Part shown: positions 1 to 5,679 of the stretch, piece by piece | Layout of the letters: each line of letters starts with the position of its first letter | How positions within the stretch are numbered: the stretch's first letter is position 1 | Assembly: GCA_031280115.1 (NCBI GenBank) | Contig: JAITHF010000153.1 | Coordinates: 1-5,679, forward strand | DNA from: Spirochaetaceae bacterium | GTDB lineage: Bacteria; Spirochaetota; Spirochaetia; Treponematales; Breznakiellaceae | Direction: 5' to 3' | Length of the DNA stretch: 5,679 nt | Program-made: the position numbers and the translations under genes | Notes under the pieces: generated by a model | Databases searched by the model: none | Seen by the model: only the letters and a program-made list of their open reading frames with translations | What the model was told of the DNA's origin: nothing

Positions 1-162
1 TACATTTCTGAGTCAAGTACAGACATTTCTGAGTCAAATACAGACATCTTTGGCTCAAGTACAGACATTTCTGACTCAAATACAGACATTTCTGACTCAA
101 ATACAGACATTTCTGACTCAAATACAGACATCTTTGGCTCAAGTACAGACATTTCTGACTCA
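1..162. repeat. 21-bp direct tandem repeat array, truncated by window start
   Basis: Six full 21-bp copies (19-39, 40-60, 61-81, 82-102, 103-123, 124-144) and two partial ones (1-18 and 145-162) are joined head to tail with no spacers. Each begins ACAGACAT and most contain the near-palindromic heptamer TGACTCA or TGAGTCA. Copies at 40-60 and 124-144 are a second type, with CTTTGGCTCAAGT in the second half, so the array reads as two interleaved unit types. The array stops cleanly after TGACTCA at 156-162, which read on the minus strand gives a 5'-TG end. The period equals about two helical turns, which suits a repeated protein-binding site. The array may be the multi-repeat end of an insertion sequence (IS21-type elements are known for such ends) lying mostly left of the window, but no transposase is visible, so this identity is inference. 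Confidence 0.9.
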
Positions 163-343
163 TCCCTCATGAACTTGGAGGGCTTTTTTATCAGCGCTTC
201 ATTGTTTGCGGCTTCTTTTGCGAACTTTGCGAACTTCCCGTAAGGGAACAGCCTTCGGCTGCCCTCCGTGCCGCCCCTAAAGGCTTCCTGCCGCGCTCTG
301 TTGATATATAAAAAATATAAAAAATTATCGGCGCTGCGCGCCT
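163..343. other. Intergenic stretch without a recognisable gene
   Basis: No convincing gene was found on either strand. The plus strand is open in frame 1 from the window edge through the tandem repeats to a TAA at 241-243, but there is no start codon with a ribosome site and the downstream residues look like no known family. Two small adjacent hairpins are visible: TTCCC/GGGAA with loop GTAA (235-248) and CAGCC/GGCTG with loop TTC (249-261). A short TTTGCGAAC duplication precedes them. An AT-rich run lies at 302-328, next to a GGCGC/GCGCC hairpin at 330-342; read on the minus strand, that hairpin is followed by GATAATTTTTT and could act as a weak backup terminator for the large gene. Confidence 0.6.
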
Positions 344-355
344 CTTTTAAGAGAA

Positions 356-380
356 TTTGGAGGGTCATAGACCCTCCAAA
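356..380 (-). terminator. Perfect 11-bp hairpin, possible terminator of the large gene
   Basis: TTTGGAGGGTC (356-366) and GACCCTCCAAA (370-380) pair perfectly around the loop ATA. On the minus strand it lies 35 bases past the stop of the transglutaminase-TPR gene and is followed by TTCTCTT, a modest U-rich tail. Strength and position fit an intrinsic terminator; the imperfect T tract lowers confidence. The hairpin belongs to the dispersed repeat, and the other copy has its own, differently sequenced hairpin at the same place, so pairing is kept while bases change. Confidence 0.5.
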
Positions 381-415
381 CCACCCGCTAATGCTTCCTG
401 CCTCGCGCCTGTGCG

Positions 416-3400
416 TTATCGAAGCCCGCTGAGGCGCAACTTCTGGGTTGTGACTAAAATTGCAAACCCTCTCGCCGCAGGAAGCACGTGAACCCCCCGC
501 AGGGGGCAAACCCTCCCGCCGCGAGAAGCACCTGAATCCCCCGCAGGGGGGAAGAAAAGATGCTGGAGGTCTTGGATGAAAGAGGGGATGTCTTCCCTGC
601 TGTGCAGGGTATAACTCAACAGTTTTTTGTTCCCGTCAAAAAGCTCGCAGAGGCCCTGCTGATCGAGCTGTAAACGAAACCGGAGGGCCCCGTCCGCCCG
701 GGGCGCAAAGCCCGCCGCTTTAAGCTCCCGCCTCATCTCCGGCGCAAGACGCCGCGCCGGATGCCCGGCTGCGAACAGAAGGGGCAGCCTAATCCCCTGC
801 TGGCGCAGGGCCCCCTTATTAAGCAGGTAAAGCTGTTCAGCCGCCGCATCCGCGCCCTTGCCGCGGCTGAACTTCGCGATCTGGGCATAGGCGCCGGCAA
901 TCATGTCCCGTTCCCACACCGGGTCAAAGCGCGGAATAATTTGGGAAACCGCCGGTATGTCTTTCAAAAGGCGGGCTTCCTCGTACTCATAAAAAGGGGC
1001 TGATTGGGGGATGCGCGGCGCCTCAAAGGTCTTGGCCTTACGCAGGTAGGTAAGCGCCCGGCGGGGATAGGCTTCAAAGGCGCGGTAATACTGCATGAGG
1101 GCGTCAAGATTAGATTCCCCTCCGGCAGACCGGTCGGTCTTAAACACATCCGCCGAAAGCAGGCTGTACTTACGGAACAGATGCAGGTGCGCCTCCTGTT
1201 GGTACCGGAAGCGGAGGCGCTGGAAAAGCCCGTACACCTGATCCCGCCAGTTATTCCGCCCCGGCTGGACCTGCGCCAGCCCCGCGTATGCCTGATAAAG
1301 AATCTCGTGGATGTCCCGCTTGTACCGTATAGGGTCAATGCCGAAGTTCAGCATCCATGACAAATCCCCTCCCCTCAAACAGTCCTCCCCGTAGGACCGG
1401 GCTTCTTCCAGATTGCCGGACTGCCGGTATGACTGGGCAAGGTTTATTTTGGAAAGCGGCGACGGGTCTATCTCGTAGGCCGTGCGGTAATCGGAGAACG
1501 CCTGCCTGAAGTCAAGGCGGCGCAGAAAGAGCTCGCCCCGGGCAATCCGCCCCGGAGCGCGGTTCTGGGCCCTGAGCGACGCGCTTGCCCGCTCAAAGGC
1601 GCGGTCGTAGTAGTAGAAACGGCTTTCCAAAATCGAGAGGTTATACTGGCTCACTGCGGTAAACTCCCGCAGTTCCCGCTTTTCGCCGGCGGCAATGGCT
1701 TCAAGGTACCACTTCTTTGCCTGGTCGTACTCAAAGAGGTTCGAGAAAATAGTGCCTAATATCATGGCGAAATCAGGGTTCGGCCCAAGACGCTCCAGCG
1801 CCGAAAGGAGGAGGGCCCTCCCTTCCCCAAGGCGGTGCAGTTTGGAGTACATCCAGCCCAGGCTGCCTATGGCCTCGGCGTTGTCCGGGTCAAGGGCGAG
1901 CACCCGCTCAAGGTACTGCGCCGAGAGGGTGTTCCGGTTAAGCCGCGCCGCTGCCATAGAAAGCTGGTAGAGCACGTCCGTATCCTCAGGAAGGAGCGCC
2001 TCGGTCCTGCGGTACTGGTCCCATGCAAGGTCGTAGAGCCTGCGTACATAATAGAGGTTGCCTAAGGCCCATGAAAACCGGTAGTCCTGGGGGTAGCGGT
2101 CAAGCCCCTGGGTATACAGGGCGATAGCCTGCTCCCAGTATTCGGCATACTGCGCCTCCTGTGCCTGCGCGTAGATGCTGTCCGCGTCAGGGGCGCTGCC
2201 GGCGGTGTTCTGCGCGTCCCCGGAGAGCGCCGCGCACAGCAGGAAGGGCAGGGCCGCGGCTTTGCCCGGAAACAAGGGGCGGCGCTTTTTGGGCGGGCCC
2301 AGGGCAAGGGCCGCCGGCGGGAAAACCCACGCCAGCACCCGCCGTCTCAGGGGCAGGGCTTTGCGGTACGCCTGTAAAAAATCCCGGTACGCCCGGGCCA
2401 GCGCCGCAAAGTCCTCCGCCGTATATGCCGGCGCGTACCGCGCTATCCCGACCTTTTCATACACCAGCGCCGCGCCGGCTGCCGGCGCAGCCCTGACCCA
2501 TTCGGACTCGGTCTGCCCCGGCTCCGGCTTACAGCCCCCAAGGGCGAGGCGCCGCTTTGCCTGGGCCCAGAGCAAATGAGCCTTCCTGCGGGGGCTTCTG
2601 CTGAGCGCCGAAGCAAGGGCGTAGCGGGTATGGGCAAGTGCCCAAAACGCAAGAACCAGCAGTGCAAGGGCCGGCGCCGCAAGACGCCGCAGCCCCTCTG
2701 GGGCGCTGTTTTCTCGAGTCTCTTCGGACAGCCCTGCGTTAGGAACAATTGAGCCGCGGTTATCCAGTATCTCTTTCATAAGGCGCTCGAACTCCGCCGG
2801 CATGCCGGAGGAGAACTGAAACTCCTCCCCTGCGGCAAGAAGCTCCGTGGTGGGGTCGTATTCTACCCATCCGTACCCCGGGTAGCACACTTCAACCCAG
2901 GTATGGGCCATGTTCGCGCTTATGGGGTAATAGTTGAAGTAGTGGGGCGCGCCGGTTGTTTTGCGGGGGCTGAAGCGGGAAGAATCTATAAAGAACCCTG
3001 CTGCAAGCCGGGCGGGAATATGAAGGGAGCGCAGGAGGAGGGTCATGGCGAAGGCGTAATACGAACAGTAGCCTTTCTTGGAGGTGAAGAGGAAATGCCC
3101 CAGCTGATCCCCGTCGGCGGCAATGCCGGGTTTCAGGCTGTAGCGGTACTCCCCTTCTTTAAGGAACTGGTAAACCAGCTCCACTTTTTCCTGATAATAC
3201 TCCGCCCCTTGGGTTATTTCCCGGGCCAGGGCGGCGATGCGCCTGTCAGCGCCGTAATCGGTATAGGCCGCGTATTCCTCCGGGCTGAGGCCGAGGGCCC
3301 CGGGGCCGGGTTCTTCCGGCGCGGAATCAAACAGCTCGAAGACCAGCGCCTCGTTCACCCGGCTGTGCACCGAGTAGGCCGCGCTGAACGACGAGGCGTC

Positions 3401-4420
3401 CCAGTTTTCAAAGGGCGTAACCAGCACGGGCTTATTCATGGCGATAAACGCCCGGGAGTCAATGTTCACCAGATAATACTCCTGCTCGGTAAGGCGGGAC
3501 GCCCGCCCTGCCCCCCCTGTTTCCTCCAGGGCTGCGCGGGCTTCGGGCCTCCGCTGGGGGTGGGTCTTTTCATCCAGATCCTCCCGCCGGAAGAACCCCT
3601 GCTTTTTGGTGTACCCTGAGAGCGCCGCCCGGCGGAGCAGGATGTGGTTGTCTGACGGGTCCTTTTTGACAATAAACACCAGATCGTCATTCACGCTGAT
3701 TTCGCTCTCAAGATGGATAAACGGGGAAAAGTCAAACGCAAACAGGTTCGGCGCAAGGAGCCCGCCCTGCCGGGCCGCGGCTTTCTCTTGAAAAGGGCCG
3801 AGGAACAGAAAGCACCCGGCAATAACCAGCGCTGACAGGGCCGCGGCGGCGCCGAGCTGTTCCCTTTTCCGCGCCGCAAGCTCAGGGGGCGCGGAGAGTA
3901 TGAGCGCCAGAATCTGCGGGAACAAGACGCCTGCTACCATGAGGATCATCATTACCGGCCAGCGGTACGCCTCTGCTGCGGGCGCCAGGGTGAAAATGGC
4001 GGTAAACAGCATATCCGCCATGATAATATCGGCCCGCAGGAACGCCCGGGACCGGCAGGCGAAATAGGTGGAGATGCCGGCCCAGTAAAACGGAACGAGC
4101 GAGACAAAGGCGTTGCGGTCAAGATTGAGGAGGAGGGAGTCGAGAACCACCGCGGTATCGGCAAAGAAGAATCGGGGGAAGGCGATGAAGAACCGGCTTG
4201 CCGGCGGGATGAGGATGAGGGTAAGCGCCGCTTCCAGTGGCCGGGCCTTTTTGCGGAAGAGCCAGTACGCGGCGGAGAGCGCCGCTGCCAGGGCCGCGAG
4301 GAACAGCGGCGTATCCGCCAAATCCTTGGCAAGCAGGCGGATCTGGTAGAGTATAAGCAGAAGGGCGCCGGAGCGGAGCATGAGGGCGGAAAGCGGCGGC
4401 CCCCGGGAGTCAGGGTGCAT
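416..4420 (-). CDS. TgpA-like membrane transglutaminase fused to a TPR repeat domain
   Basis: A 1334-residue protein, probably an envelope enzyme or scaffold; substrate unknown. Visible order: seven hydrophobic segments (about 14-31, 37-55, 62-80, 103-121, 131-149, 155-176, 189-209); a TgpA/DUF3488-like extracytoplasmic part (244-278); a transglutaminase-like core with Cys452 in GYCSYYA, His506 in AHTWVEV and Asp522 in YDPT, so the triad is intact; a membrane segment (577-597); a DUF4129-like stretch (612-688); a hydrophobic stretch (695-733); about eight TPR repeats (748-1020); an unrecognised region (1021-1290); and a tail from repeat DNA (1291-1334). TgpA-family proteins normally end after the DUF4129 part, so the TPR half is an added module, inferred to be outside the inner membrane. 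The MoxR and DUF58 genes often found beside this family are not in the window. The start at 4420 has AGGGG only three bases upstream, which is a tight spacing; Met14 (4379-4381) is a possible alternative. Family call is firm, function is not: catalysis (peptidase or transglutaminase) cannot be told from sequence. Confidence 0.93.
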   Translation of the reverse strand: MHPDSRGPPLSALMLRSGALLLILYQIRLLAKDLADTPLFLAALAAALSAAYWLFRKKARPLEAALTLILIPPASRFFIAFPRFFFADTAVVLDSLLLNLDRNAFVSLVPFYWAGISTYFACRSRAFLRADIIMADMLFTAIFTLAPAAEAYRWPVMMILMVAGVLFPQILALILSAPPELAARKREQLGAAAALSALVIAGCFLFLGPFQEKAAARQGGLLAPNLFAFDFSPFIHLESEISVNDDLVFIVKKDPSDNHILLRRAALSGYTKKQGFFRREDLDEKTHPQRRPEARAALEETGGAGRASRLTEQEYYLVNIDSRAFIAMNKPVLVTPFENWDASSFSAAYSVHSRVNEALVFELFDSAPEEPGPGALGLSPEEYAAYTDYGADRRIAALAREITQGAEYYQEKVELVYQFLKEGEYRYSLKPGIAADGDQLGHFLFTSKKGYCSYYAFAMTLLLRSLHIPARLAAGFFIDSSRFSPRKTTGAPHYFNYYPISANMAHTWVEVCYPGYGWVEYDPTTELLAAGEEFQFSSGMPAEFERLMKEILDNRGSIVPNAGLSEETRENSAPEGLRRLAAPALALLVLAFWALAHTRYALASALSRSPRRKAHLLWAQAKRRLALGGCKPEPGQTESEWVRAAPAAGAALVYEKVGIARYAPAYTAEDFAALARAYRDFLQAYRKALPLRRRVLAWVFPPAALALGPPKKRRPLFPGKAAALPFLLCAALSGDAQNTAGSAPDADSIYAQAQEAQYAEYWEQAIALYTQGLDRYPQDYRFSWALGNLYYVRRLYDLAWDQYRRTEALLPEDTDVLYQLSMAAARLNRNTLSAQYLERVLALDPDNAEAIGSLGWMYSKLHRLGEGRALLLSALERLGPNPDFAMILGTIFSNLFEYDQAKKWYLEAIAAGEKRELREFTAVSQYNLSILESRFYYYDRAFERASASLRAQNRAPGRIARGELFLRRLDFRQAFSDYRTAYEIDPSPLSKINLAQSYRQSGNLEEARSYGEDCLRGGDLSWMLNFGIDPIRYKRDIHEILYQAYAGLAQVQPGRNNWRDQVYGLFQRLRFRYQQEAHLHLFRKYSLLSADVFKTDRSAGGESNLDALMQYYRAFEAYPRRALTYLRKAKTFEAPRIPQSAPFYEYEEARLLKDIPAVSQIIPRFDPVWERDMIAGAYAQIAKFSRGKGADAAAEQLYLLNKGALRQQGIRLPLLFAAGHPARRLAPEMRRELKAAGFAPRADGALRFRLQLDQQGLCELFDGNKKLLSYTLHSREDIPSFIQDLQHLFFPPAGDSGASRGGRVCPLRGVHVLPAARGFAILVTTQKLRLSGLR
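462..549. repeat. Two 44-bp tandem sub-repeats with GC palindromes
   Basis: Positions 462-505 and 506-549 are two equal-length copies, each starting GCAAACCCT, passing through GAAGCAC and ending in a CCCCCGCAGGGGG palindrome (stem of five G-C pairs, loop GCA). They differ at scattered positions, for example ACGTGAAC against ACCTGAAT. The inverted copy at 4441-4550 also carries repeated GAAGCACGTGAA-palindrome units, but there the later units lack the AAACCCT part. Because 44 is not a multiple of three, the two units are read in different frames by the gene that overlaps them, which argues that the structure was shaped as DNA and not as protein. Confidence 0.75.
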
Positions 4421-4423
4421 AGG

Positions 4424-4428
4424 CCCCT
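4424..4428 (-). promoter_or_regulatory. Weak ribosome binding site of the large gene
   Basis: AGGGG on the minus strand is separated from the ATG at 4418-4420 by only three bases (CCT), shorter than the usual five to nine. No better Shine-Dalgarno sequence precedes the alternative ATG at 4379-4381. No convincing -35/-10 pair was found in the roughly 20 bases between the start codon and the dispersed repeat, so any promoter must lie within the repeat or upstream with the lipoprotein gene. Confidence 0.35.
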
Positions 4429-4440
4429 ATACTATCACAA

Positions 4441-4670
4441 CCCCTTGCGGGGGGTCTAGCGCCCCCTGCGCCCCCTGCGGGGGTTCACGTGCTTCCTGCG
4501 GCGCCCCCTGCGGGGGATTCACGTGCTTCTCGTGGCGCGAGGGTTTGCACGTTTAGTCACAACCCAGAAGGATGCGCCTCAGCGAAATTCGATAGCGTTA
4601 GCGGCTCAAAGCAGGCAGCCTTGAGCGGGGGGTTTGGGGGGTCTTAGAAAAAACCCCCCATCCTCTTAAA
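4441..4670 (-). repeat. Dispersed repeat, right copy (inverted), filling the gap between the two genes
   Basis: The reverse complement of this stretch aligns with 344-550. The 19-base block TTTAGTCACAACCCAGAAG at 4552-4570 is the exact complement of 440-458, and the neighbouring TGCGCCTCAGCG, GAGGGTTTGCA, TTCACGTGCTTC and CCCCCTGCGGGGG elements are also shared. Differences include small indels (CCTTCTGGG against ACTTCTGGG) and altered sub-repeats at the palindrome-rich end (4441-4520). It occupies most of the 283 bases between the lipoprotein gene and the large gene. No gene, RNA or clear promoter was recognised inside it. Confidence 0.8.
4635..4660. other. Hairpin in the right repeat copy, downstream of the lipoprotein gene
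   Basis: TGGGGGGT (4635-4642) and ACCCCCCA (4653-4660) pair over eight bases around a ten-base A-rich loop. It lies 44 bases past the lipoprotein stop codon and corresponds in position to the hairpin at 356-380 of the other copy. On the minus strand it is followed by AAACCCCCC and not by a T run, so it is a poor intrinsic terminator as seen; it could still slow or protect the end of the transcript. Confidence 0.5.
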
Positions 4671-4703
4671 AATTCCCCCAGGGTGCGCCGGCACGGGACC
4701 GGT

Positions 4704-5507
4704 TTAGTGTCCGTTGCCGAAATACCCTCTGGCTTTCGCATACTGAGCAGCATTTGTGATATTCAGCGTATACTTCGGTTCGGCGCTTGCGCCGTACACC
4801 TTGAGCGAGCCCGTATAGGTTGAGTTCCACGTTGCTGATTGCCCTGTTTGATTGGTAAGGGTTGCGCTGCTTGTCTCTGCGGCGTCCAAGATGATTCGGG
4901 CGCTCTTGTTCCCTGAGCCTGTTACGGTGAGGGCGTACACATACTGATTCTTCTGAGATGCGGTTCCGTTAAAGTACGCGGTCTGCATAGTTCCCGCTTG
5001 TGTTACCGTCAGGTTGTATGACCCGGTATTTTTATCTTCAAAGGTACTGCCTAGTATAACCGTAACGCCGCCTGCTGCGGTATTTGCGGTAACAGCGCCT
5101 TTCGAGGCGTATTCGGATGATTCGTTTATCTTATCGTTTTGATTAACCGTTTCTGGATAATTGGGAAACGTGCGCTTGGCGCTTACGGTTACCTTTGTTC
5201 CCGCTTCATCAGTGAAGTCAAAGTTACCGCCGCCCTGTGCGGAAATGACCGTCTGAATCGCCGCTTGTATCTGGCTGCTCACCGCCTCAAGCGCTCCCAA
5301 CAGCGCCGTTGCTTCGGCTTGCGAGGCAACCGCCGTACTTCCCACAGGCAAAGCGGGCAGGTCATCTACCTTGGGCACGGTGATTTGGGGGCCGCCGCCG
5401 TTGGTGTTGGCGTCCTCGTTTTCGCACCCCAGAAAAACGCTCCCGAATACCAGCGCTGCCGCTAGTAATCCTGTCATAAACAAAGCCCTTTGCTTCATTT
5501 TTTTCAT
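4704..5507 (-). CDS. Predicted lipoprotein of unknown function
   Basis: A 267-residue protein. The N-terminus is a typical lipoprotein signal: basic residues (MKKMKQR), a hydrophobic core (residues 8-26) and Cys28 in FLGC, a relaxed lipobox of the kind common in spirochaetes. After it come a short Asn/Gly-rich linker (29-40), an Ala/Gln-rich stretch that should be helical (61-90), and a Ser/Thr/Asn/Gly-rich part with alternating hydrophobic residues (95-250) suggesting beta strands. No catalytic motif or known family was recognised. The start is placed at 5507, not at the in-frame ATG at 5609, because AAAGGAGGG lies eight bases upstream and the signal peptide then begins properly; the longer version would add 34 residues with no membrane or signal character. 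It is transcribed in the same direction as the large gene, 283 bases upstream of it. Likely anchored in the envelope; role unknown. Confidence 0.85.
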   Translation of the reverse strand: MKKMKQRALFMTGLLAAALVFGSVFLGCENEDANTNGGGPQITVPKVDDLPALPVGSTAVASQAEATALLGALEAVSSQIQAAIQTVISAQGGGNFDFTDEAGTKVTVSAKRTFPNYPETVNQNDKINESSEYASKGAVTANTAAGGVTVILGSTFEDKNTGSYNLTVTQAGTMQTAYFNGTASQKNQYVYALTVTGSGNKSARIILDAAETSSATLTNQTGQSATWNSTYTGSLKVYGASAEPKYTLNITNAAQYAKARGYFGNGH

Positions 5508-5515
5508 CGTGTATA

Positions 5516-5524
5516 CCCTCCTTT
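5516..5524 (-). promoter_or_regulatory. Strong ribosome binding site fixing the lipoprotein start
   Basis: AAAGGAGGG on the minus strand, eight bases before the ATG at 5505-5507. It is a near-perfect Shine-Dalgarno sequence at ideal spacing and decides the start codon against the longer in-frame reading. Confidence 0.9.
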
Positions 5525-5530
5525 GTGGCC

Positions 5531-5560
5531 GATATACGAAAAATCCCCGCTGGGTAACAA
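5531..5560 (-). promoter_or_regulatory. Candidate sigma70-type promoter of the lipoprotein gene
   Basis: On the minus strand TTGTTA (5555-5560, four of six matches to TTGACA) and TATATC (5531-5536, four of six to TATAAT) are 18 bases apart. Transcription from here would give a 5' leader of about 20 bases that holds the ribosome site. Matches are moderate, so this is a candidate only. Confidence 0.4.
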
Positions 5561-5584
5561 AAACCGCGCCGGACAACGTCCGGC
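5556..5584 (-). terminator. Terminator-like hairpin upstream of the lipoprotein gene
   Basis: On the minus strand GCCGGAC (5578-5584) and GTCCGGC (5568-5574) form a seven-pair GC-rich stem with loop GTT, followed after GCGG by TTTTTGTT. A second small stem, CCGTC/GACGG (5585-5597), lies just before it. This fits the end of a gene lying to the right of the window, and it separates that gene from the lipoprotein promoter, whose -35 overlaps the T run. An attenuator within a longer leader is an alternative. Confidence 0.45.
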
Positions 5585-5594
5585 CCGTCTCCGA

Positions 5595-5675
5595 CGGTTT
5601 CATAAGCATCCCGCCCCGCGCCTCGAAGCGAAAACCGCCCGCTTTGCCGCGCTTCGCAAGACGTTTATGAAACCG
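5595..5675. repeat. Nested inverted repeat at the right window edge
   Basis: CGGTTTCATAA (5595-5605) and TTATGAAACCG (5665-5675) are perfect 11-bp inverted copies 59 bases apart. Inside them CGAAGCG (5624-5630) and CGCTTCG (5650-5656) form a second inverted pair, so the segment could fold as one long interrupted stem. No gene was recognised here. It may be another small dispersed repeat of the genome or a regulatory structure. Confidence 0.6.
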
Positions 5676-5679
5676 CCGG

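Larger units (their letters stand above)
344..550 (+). repeat. Dispersed repeat, left copy (inverted relative to the copy at 4441-4670)
   Basis: This stretch matches the reverse complement of about 4441-4670 along most of its length. The shared order is: TTTTAAGAG, a G-run/C-run hairpin, AAACC-CCCGCT, a TATCGAA segment, CGCTGAGGCGCA, the 19-base identical block CTTCTGGGTTGTGACTAAA (440-458), TGCAAACCCTC, then GAAGCACGTGAA followed by CCCCCGCAGGGGG palindromes. It ends in two adjacent 44-bp sub-repeats (462-505 and 506-549). The copy overlaps the last 44 codons and stop of the large minus-strand gene. Two copies in one short window suggest a repeat dispersed in the genome, of REP or MITE type; no transposase or clear terminal duplications were seen, so mobility is not shown. 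Boundaries are by eye. Confidence 0.8.

Noticed and set aside
1..162. CRISPR array
   Set aside because: The 21-bp units are directly adjacent with no unique spacers.
2188..2340. Separate TPR gene starting inside the large frame
   Set aside because: No ATG is present at the junction and the GTG and TTG candidates lack a ribosome site; the frame is continuous, so one fused gene is the simpler reading, kept as an alternative under findings.
2903..3619. 238-codon open frame on the plus strand
   Set aside because: It lies opposite the transglutaminase core, whose minus-strand frame shows Cys452, His506 and Asp522 in family motifs. The plus-strand product has no recognisable domain and is a by-product of GC-rich codon use.
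4421..4703. Small RNA or riboswitch in the intergenic region
   Set aside because: The conserved blocks are explained by the dispersed repeat shared with 344-550, and no known riboswitch core was recognised.
5508..5609. Longer lipoprotein start at 5609
   Set aside because: The added 34 residues have no signal character and run through the terminator-like hairpin, the candidate promoter and the ribosome site; the start at 5507 has AAAGGAGGG at correct spacing.
5139..5670. Plus-strand open frames opposite the lipoprotein gene and its upstream region
   Set aside because: They overlap a gene with a clear lipoprotein signal and strong ribosome site, and their products look like no known protein.

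Overview
The window is GC-rich and carries two convincing genes, both on the minus strand, separated and bordered by repeat-rich intergenic DNA. The lipoprotein signal with a relaxed lipobox (F-L-G-C), the very strong AAAGGAGGG ribosome site, a TgpA-like membrane transglutaminase joined to TPR repeats, and abundant dispersed repeats together suggest a host-associated spirochaete of the Treponema type (termite-gut treponemes come to mind). That placement is inference; there is no rRNA or other marker gene to confirm it.

Layout from left to right. Positions 1-162 are a 21-bp tandem repeat array, cut by the window edge and possibly the end of an insertion sequence. Positions 163-343 hold no gene. 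Positions 344-550 are the left copy of a dispersed repeat with a perfect 11-bp hairpin and two exact-length 44-bp sub-repeats. Positions 416-4420 (minus) encode a 1334-residue protein: seven N-terminal membrane segments, an extracytoplasmic transglutaminase-like domain with an intact Cys-His-Asp triad, another membrane segment, a DUF4129-like cytoplasmic region, a further hydrophobic stretch, about eight TPR repeats, an unrecognised C-terminal region, and a 44-residue tail encoded by the dispersed repeat. Positions about 4441-4670 are the second copy of the repeat, in inverted orientation. Positions 4704-5507 (minus) encode a 267-residue predicted lipoprotein of unknown function with a good promoter candidate and ribosome site. 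Positions 5556-5679 contain a terminator-like hairpin and a nested inverted repeat.

How they might work together: both products are predicted to be at the cell envelope and are transcribed in the same direction, with the lipoprotein gene first. The 283-bp gap is filled by the repeat, so co-transcription is possible but not shown. The most unusual points are that the large gene sits between two inverted copies of one repeat, that its stop codon and last 44 codons come from that repeat, and that it joins two modules (TgpA-like and TPR) usually expected on separate proteins.
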